This document shows, one piece after another, positions 17,201 to 25,791 of a DNA stretch of 64,000 nucleotides. Position 1 is the first letter of the stretch; each line of letters opens with the position of its first letter. The stretch lies in the NCBI GenBank assembly GCA_025352795.1, contig JANXSF010000087.1, forward strand, positions 100,686 through 164,685, written 5' to 3'. The position numbers were made by a program, and so were the translations under genes. The notes beneath the pieces are model-generated. The model was not told the origin of the DNA. It searched no databases and was given only the letters and a program-made list of their open reading frames with translations. The DNA is from Acidobacteriota bacterium (GTDB lineage Bacteria > Acidobacteriota > Terriglobia > Bryobacterales > Bryobacteraceae).

Positions 17201-19474
17201 ATGACTGACGAAGAAATAGCGAATTACATTGTCCGCGAACCGCACGGTCGCACTACGCTCAAGAATTTATGTCGTGAGCTGCAAGTGCGCGGTGACGAAC
17301 GTCAGGCGCTGGAAGCGGCCATTGATCGTTTAGTGGAAAAAGGGCTGCTGATTGAAATGCGTTCTGGCCAATATATGGCTACGCAGAGCAGTCGTGAATT
17401 CTCTGTCGGCAAGCTGAGCATGCATCGCGATGGGTTCGGTTTTGTTAAACCTGTAGTGCCTATTCCCAACATGGTGGGCGATATTTTCATCGGTTCACAA
17501 AGCGCCGCCAAAGCCATGCATGGTGATAAGGTGATGGTCCGCGTCAGTCGTGTAGACCGTGATGGCAAGGCCGATGGTGAGATTGTACGCATTCTGGAAC
17601 GAGCCTATCGAACGGTGGTGGGTGAATTTCGTGTGCGAAGGCGCGGCAACTTCGTCAAGCCTCACGATGAACGGATTAAGCAGTGGGTCTACATTCCTGA
17701 TGGCTACGAAATTCCGCCCCAAGGTGCCGAGGTGGATCGCATCGGAAAAATCGCCGCTAGTCCCAAATCTGTTGAGGAAATGGATGGTCTCATTGTAAAT
17801 GTGGAAGTGCTGGAGTACCCCGCAGAAGGCGAAGACGCAGTTGGCCGCATCATTGAAATTCTAGGTAAGGAAGATGATTTCGGTGTTGATGTTGAGATCA
17901 TGATTCGCAAGCATCAGATCCCGCACCACTTTCCAGATGAGGTTCTGCAACAGGCACGATCCATGCCCACAGAAGTTTCTGCAGTGGAATGCATGGGTCG
18001 GGTGGACTACCGCGAACTGGACATTGTCACCATTGATGGCGAAACTGCCCGCGACTTTGACGATGCCATTTATGCAGAGCTCTTACCCAACGGCAATTTC
18101 CAATTGCAAGTCCATATTGCCGACGTCAGCCATTATGTAGAACCGCACACGCCCTTGGATATTGAGGCTGCCATGCGCGGCACCAGCGTCTATTTTCCAG
18201 ACAGGGCAGTACCCATGTTGCCCATTGAACTATCCACTGAAATCTGTTCTTTGAAGCCGCATGTGGATCGACTTGTGGTTTCCATGATTATGGAAATTGA
18301 TCACCAGGGAGATATTTTGGGTCAGCAATTCCATCGCGGGGTGATTCGATCTGCCGAACGGATGACCTATACGAATGTTCAGAAAATATACGATGGCGAC
18401 GCTGAACAGAAGGAACGCTATAGCCGCTTGTTGCCCCGATTTGACTTGATGAAGGAACTGGCCGAGATTTTATTGCGACACAGGCAGAAGCGCGGTTCCA
18501 TTGATTTCGACCTGCCTGAGCCAATCATCGAATTGGATGAATTGGGACAAATGGTTTCAGTACAGCGTTCCCCTCGGCTGTTCTCGCAACGGTTGATTGA
18601 AGAGTTCATGTTGGCAGCGAATCAAGCCGTAGCAAGTGAACTGCAATCGAAGCTTTCCTTTGCCATGTATCGAATTCACGAATTACCCGATTCCAAACGG
18701 GTGGCCGCATTTGAAGAAATTGCGGCGCACTTCGGCTATTCGTTAACCCGCGGGGCGTTGCCCATTCAACGCTATTCCATGGTGGATAAAAAACGCGATG
18801 GTCGCAAAGTGCGCCGCGATGTTGAACTGGTAAACAAAGACATTGGCATTACCTCAAAGGATTACCAGAAGTTGATTCGCAAGTTGGAAGGCAAGCCTGA
18901 GGAGCGCATTTTGAATTACCTGATGCTGCGTTCTTTGCGGCAAGCTCGTTATAGCGCATCGAACGAAGGCCACTTTGCCCTTGCCATGAATCACTACACT
19001 CACTTCACTTCGCCCATCCGCCGGTATCCTGATTTGATTGTGCATCGGCTCTTATTGGGCGCAAAGTACTCTGATCAGGAGTTGAAAGAAATCGCTGATG
19101 ACACGTCGTTCACCGAGCGCCGTTCGGCCGATGCCGAGCGGGAACTGATTGAGTGGAAAAAGATCAAGTTTATGATCCAGTATGTGGGCGAAACGTTCCA
19201 TGCACTGATCACCAACACAACCAAGTACGGCTTCTTTGTGGAACTGGAAGAACTGTTTGTGGAAGGCTTGGTGCCCATGGATTCCCTGCATGACGACAAA
19301 TATTTTTATCAGGAAACTGTGAGGCGGATTGTTGGACAGCGCACTCGTCGGGAGTTCGCAATTGGCGACAAAGTTCTGGTGCTATTGGACCGCGTAAATA
19401 GTACGGACAAGAAGCTGGAATTTTCCTGGATTGACGAAACGGCCAGCAAACCGAAGAAGAAGAAAAAGAAATAG
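17201..19474 (+). CDS. rnr: Ribonuclease R
   Basis: A 757-aa processive 3'-5' exoribonuclease that degrades structured RNA. Order: N-terminal winged-helix-like RNase R segment (about residues 1-65), two cold-shock-type domains (HRDGFGFVKP and later), the RNB catalytic domain with IDGETARDFDDAIYAE supplying the Mg-binding aspartates, a C-terminal S1 domain (ALITNTTKYGFFVELEELFVEGLV), and a Lys-rich tail. Length and tail are typical of RNase R rather than RNase II. It precedes purC by 39 bases. Confidence 0.95.
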   Translation: MTDEEIANYIVREPHGRTTLKNLCRELQVRGDERQALEAAIDRLVEKGLLIEMRSGQYMATQSSREFSVGKLSMHRDGFGFVKPVVPIPNMVGDIFIGSQSAAKAMHGDKVMVRVSRVDRDGKADGEIVRILERAYRTVVGEFRVRRRGNFVKPHDERIKQWVYIPDGYEIPPQGAEVDRIGKIAASPKSVEEMDGLIVNVEVLEYPAEGEDAVGRIIEILGKEDDFGVDVEIMIRKHQIPHHFPDEVLQQARSMPTEVSAVECMGRVDYRELDIVTIDGETARDFDDAIYAELLPNGNFQLQVHIADVSHYVEPHTPLDIEAAMRGTSVYFPDRAVPMLPIELSTEICSLKPHVDRLVVSMIMEIDHQGDILGQQFHRGVIRSAERMTYTNVQKIYDGDAEQKERYSRLLPRFDLMKELAEILLRHRQKRGSIDFDLPEPIIELDELGQMVSVQRSPRLFSQRLIEEFMLAANQAVASELQSKLSFAMYRIHELPDSKRVAAFEEIAAHFGYSLTRGALPIQRYSMVDKKRDGRKVRRDVELVNKDIGITSKDYQKLIRKLEGKPEERILNYLMLRSLRQARYSASNEGHFALAMNHYTHFTSPIRRYPDLIVHRLLLGAKYSDQELKEIADDTSFTERRSADAERELIEWKKIKFMIQYVGETFHALITNTTKYGFFVELEELFVEGLVPMDSLHDDKYFYQETVRRIVGQRTRREFAIGDKVLVLLDRVNSTDKKLEFSWIDETASKPKKKKKK

Positions 19475-19513
19475 TATTGCGCCAACAAAGCAAGTCGCGG
19501 GAAGATGAAATGA

Positions 19514-20398
19514 ATGGTTCTTACCGATACAAATCTTCCTGGGATCCCGCTGCACGCCAAGGGTAAAGTTCGCGACGTTTATGAAGTTGGTTCAGACCGA
19601 CTGTTGATCATTGCTACGGACCGAATTTCCGCCTTCGATTACATTTTGGCATCGGGCATTCCTGACAAAGGACGTGTGCTGACAGCCATGTCTCTGTTCT
19701 GGTTCAAGTTTTTGGCAGACGTAACTCCCAACCATTTGATAACCGCCAATGTAGACGAGTATCCCGCGAACTTACATCCATTTCGGGATCAGTTAGAAGG
19801 CCGATCCATGTTAGTGCATCGCGCCAAAATGGTGGATGTGGAATGTGTAGCGCGAGGTTATATTTCCGGATCAGGATGGAAGGATTACAAGAGTAGCGGT
19901 GCGATTTGCGGAATCGCATTGCCTACCGGGTTGAAAGAAAGCGACCGCTTGCCGGAACCCATTTTTACACCAGCGACCAAGGCGCAGACAGGTCATGATG
20001 AAAATGTTTCGTTCGATACGGTTGCCGCGCACATCGGCGTTGAATTGACCAATAGGCTGCGCGATCTAACATTAGCCATCTATCGTAAAGCAGCCGATTT
20101 TTCCTGGTCAAAGGGAATTATTCTGGCCGATACCAAATTTGAATTTGGCTTTGTTGGCGGTGAGTTGATTCTGGGTGACGAAGTGTTGACCCCGGATTCT
20201 TCCAGGTTCTGGCCGCGGGCGACCTATGCTCCAGGCGGTGCCCAACCATCGTACGATAAGCAGTTTGTACGGGACTATCTGGAACGTATCCAATGGAGCA
20301 AGCGGCCACCGGCTCCCCCGCTTCCTGCTGAAATCGCAGTCCGCACCAGCGAAAAATATAAGACCGCTTATCGCGAACTTACGGGGATGAGCATATGA
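19514..20398 (+). CDS. purC: SAICAR synthetase
   Basis: Phosphoribosylaminoimidazole-succinocarboxamide synthase, which joins aspartate to CAIR in purine synthesis. The 294-aa protein shows GKVRDVYEVGSDRLLIIATD and RISAFDYIL at the N-terminus and VECVARGYISGSGWKDY mid-chain. It is the longer version (about 300 aa) found in many non-proteobacteria. The ATG at 19514 is used; an ATG four bases earlier is out of frame. The stop overlaps the start of cvpA (ATGA). Confidence 0.96.
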   Translation: MVLTDTNLPGIPLHAKGKVRDVYEVGSDRLLIIATDRISAFDYILASGIPDKGRVLTAMSLFWFKFLADVTPNHLITANVDEYPANLHPFRDQLEGRSMLVHRAKMVDVECVARGYISGSGWKDYKSSGAICGIALPTGLKESDRLPEPIFTPATKAQTGHDENVSFDTVAAHIGVELTNRLRDLTLAIYRKAADFSWSKGIILADTKFEFGFVGGELILGDEVLTPDSSRFWPRATYAPGGAQPSYDKQFVRDYLERIQWSKRPPAPPLPAEIAVRTSEKYKTAYRELTGMSI

Positions 20399-20967
20399 AC
20401 TGGTTGGACGTTATTTTAGGAATCATCATCGTATCCTCGCTGATGAGTGGTGTCCGAAAAGGGATGATCCGCATGGGCATCGGCTTGGTTGCAATGGTGC
20501 TTGCCCTGGTGTTGGCGTTCTGGACTTACCACAATGCAGGTGCGTTCTTTTCTGATTGGACCAGCACGCCGATGGTGGCAAACTTGCTTGGGTTCTTCCT
20601 AGTGTTTTTCGGAACCATGATCGCCGGGTCTATCGTATCTATGATCCTCACACGCATTTTCAAATGGATGGGATTGAGTTGGCTGGATCGGATTTTGGGT
20701 GGCTTGTTTGGTGGAATTCGCGGCGCCATAATCGCCACCATCGTACTGATGGCATTCACAGCGCTTGCCCCGGGCAATCCTCCGAAGCTGGTTGGCGAAT
20801 CGATGGTGGCCCCATATTTAATGGATTTCGCTGAGGTGATCAGCTCCATAGCCCCAGCGGAACTTCGCAGTAAATTTCTGGATGCTTATGGCAAAGTGAA
20901 GAAAGAATATTGGGATCCCGTGCAAAAATCGTTGGGCAATCGTAAGTTGGAAAAGGTTCAACAGTAG
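20395..20967 (+). CDS. CvpA family membrane protein
   Basis: A 190-aa protein with about four transmembrane helices, starting NWLDVILGIIIVSSLMSGVRKGMIRMGIGL, the CvpA signature. CvpA family members were first linked to colicin V export and later to envelope integrity. It is coupled by overlap to purC, a gene order similar to the cvpA-purF linkage known in other bacteria. The hydrophilic C-terminal tail (SKFLDAYGKVKKEYWDPVQK) is probably cytoplasmic. Followed immediately by gph. Confidence 0.8.
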   Translation: MNWLDVILGIIIVSSLMSGVRKGMIRMGIGLVAMVLALVLAFWTYHNAGAFFSDWTSTPMVANLLGFFLVFFGTMIAGSIVSMILTRIFKWMGLSWLDRILGGLFGGIRGAIIATIVLMAFTALAPGNPPKLVGESMVAPYLMDFAEVISSIAPAELRSKFLDAYGKVKKEYWDPVQKSLGNRKLEKVQQ

Positions 20968-21627
20968 ATGCTCTCATTGAAGACGCGCCTATTGATTTTC
21001 GACCTGGACGGAACGCTGGTTGATTCCAAAGTAGACCTAATCAATTCCGTGAATGCTACGAGGCTGCACGCAGGTCTGACTGTATTGCCGGATGCGTTAA
21101 TTAGTGGCTACATTGGCCGCGGGGCTCCTGCATTGATTCGCAGTGCGATGGGCAAAGAGGCCGCGCAACAAGACTTGGATAACGCACTGGATTATTTCCT
21201 GGGCTACTATCGCGAACACATGCTGGACGAGACGCGGCTGTATCCAGGTGTTGCTGAATCACTGGACAAGTTTCACACGAGCGGCATGCCTATGGCGATA
21301 CTGACCAACAAACCAGTGAAGTTCAGCCAGTTGATGATGGAGCGCTTACATCTTTCAGGCCACTTTGTGAAAATTTACGGTGGCAACAGTTTCGATCAGA
21401 AAAAGCCACACCCAATTGGGATTGAGACGCTGCTGGCCGAGACTGGATTTAGACAAAACGAAGCGTTGATGATTGGCGATTCCAGTGTGGATATCCGCAC
21501 AGCGCGCAATGCAGGAATTGAAAGCTGTGGGGTGACCTATGGGTTTCAGCCGGAAACATTTGCCGCTGAGCCGCCTGATTTCACAGTGGATCGTATGGAA
21601 GAGTTAGTTACGCGAATTCTGGGATAA
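20968..21627 (+). CDS. gph: HAD-family phosphoglycolate phosphatase
   Basis: A 219-aa haloacid dehalogenase-superfamily hydrolase. Motif I FDLDGTLVDSKVDL carries the nucleophile Asp, motif II is MAILTNKP, and motif IV is LMIGDSSVDIRTARNAG; a helical cap lies between motifs I and II. The size and motif I extension fit phosphoglycolate phosphatase, which clears 2-phosphoglycolate formed during DNA repair, but other phosphomonoesters are possible. It starts directly after the cvpA stop and its 3' end overlaps the convergent maf gene by 20 bases. Confidence 0.82.
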   Translation: MLSLKTRLLIFDLDGTLVDSKVDLINSVNATRLHAGLTVLPDALISGYIGRGAPALIRSAMGKEAAQQDLDNALDYFLGYYREHMLDETRLYPGVAESLDKFHTSGMPMAILTNKPVKFSQLMMERLHLSGHFVKIYGGNSFDQKKPHPIGIETLLAETGFRQNEALMIGDSSVDIRTARNAGIESCGVTYGFQPETFAAEPPDFTVDRMEELVTRILG

Positions 21628-22174
21628 CGCCTGCCGCTTTCAGGTGACGATACACCAATGAAATGGGCAATCCCACAACGTTGAAGTAGCAGCCTTCCAC
21701 ACGTTCAATATACTTTGAAGCCAAACCTTGAATGCCGTAGGCACCGGCTTTATCCATTGGTTGGCCACTGCTGACGTAGGATTCAATTTCTGCTTCAGAC
21801 AATTTCGAAACGTGAACGATTGTAGATTCAGCGTCGATCTGTAACTTGGAACCGGAGAAGATGCAGATGCCAGTAAGCACTTCATGCGATTCACCAGAAA
21901 GAAGTCGCAACATTCGTTTGGCGTCGTAAGCATTTTCTGGCTTACCTAAAATTTGTCCAGCGATAACTACCGTTGTATCCGCAGCAAGAATTACATCGCC
22001 AGGTTCACGAGTTACGGCCATGGCTTTCGATGTTGCCAGACGACGAACATACGAATTGGGAGCCTCGCCTGAACGGACTGATTCATCGATATCGGCGACT
22101 CGAACCAGGAATGGAATACCGGCGTTTTCAAGAATTTCTTTTCTTCTAGGGGACTGCGAAGCAAGGATAAGCAT
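21608..22174 (-). CDS. maf: Maf family nucleotide pyrophosphatase
   Basis: A 188-aa housecleaning pyrophosphatase that hydrolyses non-canonical or excess nucleoside triphosphates such as dTTP and UTP. Signatures: ASQSPRRKEIL at the N-terminus, ILAADTTVVIAGQILGKP, and YGIQGLASKYIERVEGCYFNVVGLPIS near the C-terminus (first 20 residues quoted in parts only). Length is normal for the family. Convergent overlap with gph; divergent from the Cas6-like gene with about 36 bases between starts. Confidence 0.93.
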   Translation of the reverse strand: MLILASQSPRRKEILENAGIPFLVRVADIDESVRSGEAPNSYVRRLATSKAMAVTREPGDVILAADTTVVIAGQILGKPENAYDAKRMLRLLSGESHEVLTGICIFSGSKLQIDAESTIVHVSKLSEAEIESYVSSGQPMDKAGAYGIQGLASKYIERVEGCYFNVVGLPISLVYRHLKAAGVIPEFA

Positions 22175-22210
22175 CGGTGTGTTTTCCTGATGTTACCATC
22201 GGAAGCGGTG

Positions 22211-23071
22211 ATGATTCCTGCTGTTTTAAAGCTTTTGGAGTTGCGGTTTCAGTTGAAGGCTAAAGCCCCATTACAATTTCCTGCGTGGAAAGCTGGCAAC
22301 TTTTTTCGTGGAACTTTTGGGATCACGTTAAAGCGCCTGAGTTGTCCGGTGAGTTGCGCTGGGCCCTTGGAATGCACTAATCGTCAACAGTGCGCCTACG
22401 CCAACTTATTTGAACCGATTGCTAAAGCCGCACCCAGTGGATTTGCCAATCCACCCCGACCCTTTGTATTTCGTGTAGAGCAATTAAATGGAAGTCACTT
22501 CCAGCCGGATGATGTTTTTTCTGTTCGCATGCACTTGTTTGGAAATGTTGAAACACTGCCCTGGATTGAAAAAACGTTAGCTTCGTTTGAGCGCATGGAA
22601 CTGCTGAAGATGGAAGTTGTGCCCGTAAACATTGCTTTGCTTGGCCGACCCTGTCAAGAAGTAACTGTTGAATTTATTACGCCGTTGGAATTGAAGAGCC
22701 AGCATCAGGTGCTGCGGCAGCCAGACTTCCCGGCGTTGATCAGTCGCATCCGCGATCGAATTGCTGCCCTATCGCACTTCTATGGTGAAGGTGCGCCGCC
22801 GTGGAATTACAAACAAATTTCCGAAAAAGCAGAGCGCGTCAAAATGGTTTATTGCGATGTTCAAGTAGTGGATGTAGACCGCCAGTCTTCCCGCACAGGC
22901 CAAATCCATGGTCTTGGGGGCTTTGTTGGGAGCGCGCGCTACGAAGGGATGTTAGATGATTTGCTACCGTTGCTGATGGCTGCGGAGTGGACAGGAGTGG
23001 GACGGCACACGGCTTGGGGTAACGGTGCAATTCGCCTGGGCAGCGGACACACTTCTACCTTGGAGTTCTAA
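22211..23071 (+). CDS. Stand-alone Cas6-like RAMP endoribonuclease (PF10040-type)
   Basis: A 286-aa protein of the family annotated as CRISPR precrRNA-processing RAMP protein Cas6. N-terminal strand and Gly-rich segment FPAWKAGNFFRGTFGITLKRL; a four-Cys cluster (CPVSC, LECTNRQQCAY) followed by NLFEP, as in this subfamily; and a C-terminal glycine-rich loop GVGRHTAWGNGAI matching the Cas6 G-loop. No other cas gene and no repeat-spacer array occur in the window. The ATG at 22211 fits the family N-terminus (MIPAVLKLLELRFQ) better than the in-frame ATG at 22190. Whether it cleaves RNA, and which RNA, is unknown; family members are often found away from CRISPR loci. Confidence 0.75.
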   Translation: MIPAVLKLLELRFQLKAKAPLQFPAWKAGNFFRGTFGITLKRLSCPVSCAGPLECTNRQQCAYANLFEPIAKAAPSGFANPPRPFVFRVEQLNGSHFQPDDVFSVRMHLFGNVETLPWIEKTLASFERMELLKMEVVPVNIALLGRPCQEVTVEFITPLELKSQHQVLRQPDFPALISRIRDRIAALSHFYGEGAPPWNYKQISEKAERVKMVYCDVQVVDVDRQSSRTGQIHGLGGFVGSARYEGMLDDLLPLLMAAEWTGVGRHTAWGNGAIRLGSGHTSTLEF

Positions 23072-23144
23072 TTAAAGAATGCCGACTGTCCAACTTTCGC
23101 TTCTTACTACCGACCATTACAGAAGATAGTTTGAGCTGACTTGA

Positions 23145-23210
23145 ACAACCCGCGATCTGTATGAATAACGCGCGGACTTTTGTTGAGAAGTTCGCGGGCC
23201 AGCGGGTTGT
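23145..23210 (+). other. Nested hairpin upstream of the nucleoside transporter gene
   Basis: ACAACCCGC (23145-23153) pairs with GCGGGTTGT (23202-23210), and inside it CGCGGACTT (23171-23179) pairs with AAGTTCGCG (23188-23196) with one G-U pair and an 8-nt loop. The element lies about 150 bases before the transporter start in a 291-base gap with no convincing gene. No U-tract follows, so it is not a simple terminator. A cis-acting RNA leader is possible but does not match a riboswitch class that can be recognised by eye. Confidence 0.4.
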
Positions 23211-23362
23211 CTTCCTGCCTGCAATGTACAACACGCGAAATTATTGTGGCAACGGCACGGTTGTGCAAGTCATTCAATTGATCGAAATTTTATTTGTGAA
23301 ATCAGTTGTGAATGTACTTTGCACAATTTGGGAATCGCTGTATAACGTATACTAATGGCCTT

Positions 23363-24586
23363 ATGGAACGATTCACTGGGCTGATCGGCCTTTTTCTGAT
23401 CGTAAGCGGTGCTTACTTCTTTTCATCCAACCGGGCGGCCATTAAACCCAAGTTGATTCTTTGGGGACTGGGCCTGCAATTCGGATTTGCCTTCCTGGTT
23501 TTGAAAACTAATTTCGGCATGGTATTTCACGGTGCAAGCGTCGCAGTGAACGCGCTGCTGGATTATGCCGAAGAGGGAAGTAAATTCTTATTCGGTCCTT
23601 TAGGAACCAAGACCGGGCAGTTTGGAGTTGTATTTGCATTTCAGGTTTTGCCCATCGTGATTTTTATTGCATCGCTGTTTGCCATTCTCTATTACTTCGG
23701 CGTGATGCAGGTGATCATCCGCATGATGGCCATTGGGATGCGCAGGGTGATGGGCGCTAGCGGGGCGGAATCCACGTGCGTTGCGGCCAGCATCTTTATG
23801 GGACAGACAGAGGCACCACTCACCATTCGCCCCTTCCTGGCGGGTCTCACCCGCAGTGAACTGTTCACCATTATGACCAGCGGTATGGCACACGTATCGG
23901 GTGCGGTGATGGCGGCTTACGTGAAGATCGCGGGAGTTGAAATTCAGCACTTGCTGACCGCCGTTATTATGACCGCGCCGGCCACCATCATGCTATCGAA
24001 AATGCTGATTCCGGAAACCGAAGTTCCGGCCACTGCAGGCGAAGTAAAAATTGAAGTAGAAGCGCCCGGAGTCAACGTGATTGACGCAGCTGCCCGTGGT
24101 GCCGCCGATGGGTTGCAACTGGCGATTAACATTGGCGGCATGCTGATTGCCTTTCTGGCTTTGATTGCCATGGTGAACGGCATGTTGGGGGCCATTCATT
24201 CTGTTTCCTTTCTACATTGGATTCCAGGATCTCTGGAACAAATTCTGGGCTATGTGTTCGCCCCAATCGCAGTCTGTCTAGGCGTATCGTGGAAGGATTC
24301 CGAAGCGATTGGAAATCTATTAGGGACTCGCCTGGTGCTAAATGAATTTGTAGCGTTTCTGAAGTTGGGGCCAATGAAAGAAACGCTGGATCACAAGTCG
24401 TTTGTGATTGCCACCTATGCCCTTTGCGGATTCGCCAATATTTCTTCAATCGCCATTCAGGTGGGTGGAATTGGAGCACTGGCACCATCGCGCAAAAGTG
24501 ATTTGGCACGGCTGGGACTGCGCGCGATGGCCGCTGGGACGCTGGCCAATTTCATGTCGGCTGCAATTGCCGGAATGCTGCTTTAG
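23363..24586 (+). CDS. Concentrative nucleoside transporter (NupC/CNT family)
   Basis: A 407-aa inner-membrane symporter importing nucleosides with H+ or Na+. Family signatures include GASGAESTCVAASIFMGQTE, GMAHVSGAVMAAYVKIAGV, and C-terminal GFANISSIAIQVGGIGALAP. About ten hydrophobic segments are present. The ATG at 23363 (MERFTGLIGLF) is preferred; an upstream in-frame ATG would add 17 hydrophilic residues. It opens a salvage operon with PNP, cytidine deaminase and an amidohydrolase, which supports the transport role. Confidence 0.93.
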   Translation: MERFTGLIGLFLIVSGAYFFSSNRAAIKPKLILWGLGLQFGFAFLVLKTNFGMVFHGASVAVNALLDYAEEGSKFLFGPLGTKTGQFGVVFAFQVLPIVIFIASLFAILYYFGVMQVIIRMMAIGMRRVMGASGAESTCVAASIFMGQTEAPLTIRPFLAGLTRSELFTIMTSGMAHVSGAVMAAYVKIAGVEIQHLLTAVIMTAPATIMLSKMLIPETEVPATAGEVKIEVEAPGVNVIDAAARGAADGLQLAINIGGMLIAFLALIAMVNGMLGAIHSVSFLHWIPGSLEQILGYVFAPIAVCLGVSWKDSEAIGNLLGTRLVLNEFVAFLKLGPMKETLDHKSFVIATYALCGFANISSIAIQVGGIGALAPSRKSDLARLGLRAMAAGTLANFMSAAIAGMLL

Positions 24587-24598
24587 ACTGGAATAAGC

Positions 24599-25408
24599 AT
24601 GAGTTGGAATCAAGCAGTTGTTGCCATTCAGAACCGTACCCAATTGGTCCCCACCGTTGGAGTCGTTCTGGGGAGTGGACTGGGTGCGTTTGCCAGTGAA
24701 TTGGAAGACGCCGTGGAGATCCCTTACGATCAAATTCCTGGCTGGCCTGTATCCACCGCTATTGGTCATGCGGGCAAGTTGGTCATCGGAAAAATTGGCG
24801 ACACTGTAGTGGCCGTACAGGCAGGCAGGGCGCATTTATACGAAGGCTACAACATGGCCCAGGTGACCTTTGCAGTGCGCGTGCTGGGCAAGCTGGGTGT
24901 GAAATCCCTGCTGCTCACCAATGCCGCTGGAGGGATCAATAAAGAATATCAGCAAGGCGCTCTAGTGCTGATTAGTGATCACATTAATTTGCAAGGCGCG
25001 AACCCGTTGCTTGGTCCTAATGATGATTCGCTGGGTCCGCGCTTTCCTGATATGTCGGAAGCCTATTCACGCGATTACAGGGCCATTGCCAAACAGGCGG
25101 CGCGGGAAATGGGAACGTCGCTGGCAGAGGGAGTCTACGCTGCCTTGTCCGGACCTAACTATGAAACTCCAGCGGAAATCCGCTATCTGCGGACCATTGG
25201 TGCTGACTTGGTGGGAATGTCCACCGTGCCTGAAGTTTTGGTGGCACGACACATGGGCATTCGATGCCTGGCAATTTCCTGCGTCACCAATATGGCTGCG
25301 GGGATTCTGGATCAGGAAATCAATCATGAAGAGGTGCTGGAAATCGGCGCCAAAGTTCGCGGCACGCTGGTGGAATTATTGAAGCGAGTCATCCCGAGGT
25401 TGGGTTAA
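24599..25408 (+). CDS. Purine nucleoside phosphorylase
   Basis: A 269-aa trimeric-type PNP that splits inosine, guanosine and their deoxy forms to base and (deoxy)ribose-1-phosphate. Motifs: GVVLGSGLGAFA (phosphate binding), LLTNAAGGIN, LISDHINL, VYAALSGPNYETPAEIR and DLVGMSTVPEVLVARH. Size matches the low-molecular-mass PunA/PNP class, not the hexameric DeoD. It starts 12 bases after the transporter and its stop overlaps the start of the deaminase gene by one base (TAATG). Confidence 0.95.
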   Translation: MSWNQAVVAIQNRTQLVPTVGVVLGSGLGAFASELEDAVEIPYDQIPGWPVSTAIGHAGKLVIGKIGDTVVAVQAGRAHLYEGYNMAQVTFAVRVLGKLGVKSLLLTNAAGGINKEYQQGALVLISDHINLQGANPLLGPNDDSLGPRFPDMSEAYSRDYRAIAKQAAREMGTSLAEGVYAALSGPNYETPAEIRYLRTIGADLVGMSTVPEVLVARHMGIRCLAISCVTNMAAGILDQEINHEEVLEIGAKVRGTLVELLKRVIPRLG

Positions 25409-25791
25409 TGGAACCTCTTTTAGAAGCGGCACTGAAGGCTCGCGACAATGCCCATGCGCCATTCTCGAAATTTCATGTTGGGGCGGCGTTGGAAGACGTG
25501 GATGGACGGATTTGGACTGGTTGCAATGTGGAAAATGCCAGTTACGGGTTGACCCTATGCGCCGAACGAGTGGCCGTGTTTAAGGCCATCAGCGAAGGCG
25601 TCCGCAAATTTCGACGCATAGCCGTAGCTGCCGATACGGATAAGCTAACCCCTCCCTGTGGAGCTTGTCGACAGATCCTTTGGGAATTCCTGGGAAACGC
25701 CGATGTGATCCTGGTCAATTTGCAGGGGAAGACTGCTACGTTTAAGATGCGTGATCTATTACCGGAACCTTTTGATGCGTCATTTATTTAA
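25408..25791 (+). CDS. cdd: Cytidine deaminase
   Basis: A 127-aa homotetrameric-type zinc enzyme converting cytidine and deoxycytidine to uridine forms. Zinc and catalytic residues lie in CNVENASYGLTLCAERVAVF (Cys and Glu of the CAE motif) and PPCGACRQILWEF (two Cys ligands). Normal length. Translationally coupled to PNP upstream; its last 17 bases overlap the downstream amidohydrolase, an unusually deep overlap for this operon. Confidence 0.96.
   Translation: MEPLLEAALKARDNAHAPFSKFHVGAALEDVDGRIWTGCNVENASYGLTLCAERVAVFKAISEGVRKFRRIAVAADTDKLTPPCGACRQILWEFLGNADVILVNLQGKTATFKMRDLLPEPFDASFI

Noticed and set aside
23161..23355. 64-codon ORF between the Cas6-like gene and the transporter
   Set aside because: It runs over the hairpin and into the transporter's upstream region, has no ribosome binding site and no protein-like pattern.
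22190..23362. CRISPR array near the Cas6-like gene
   Set aside because: No direct repeats with regular spacing are present; only an inverted-repeat leader is seen.
23072..23362. Purine riboswitch controlling the salvage operon
   Set aside because: The conserved core sequence of purine aptamers is not present; the hairpins differ in layout.
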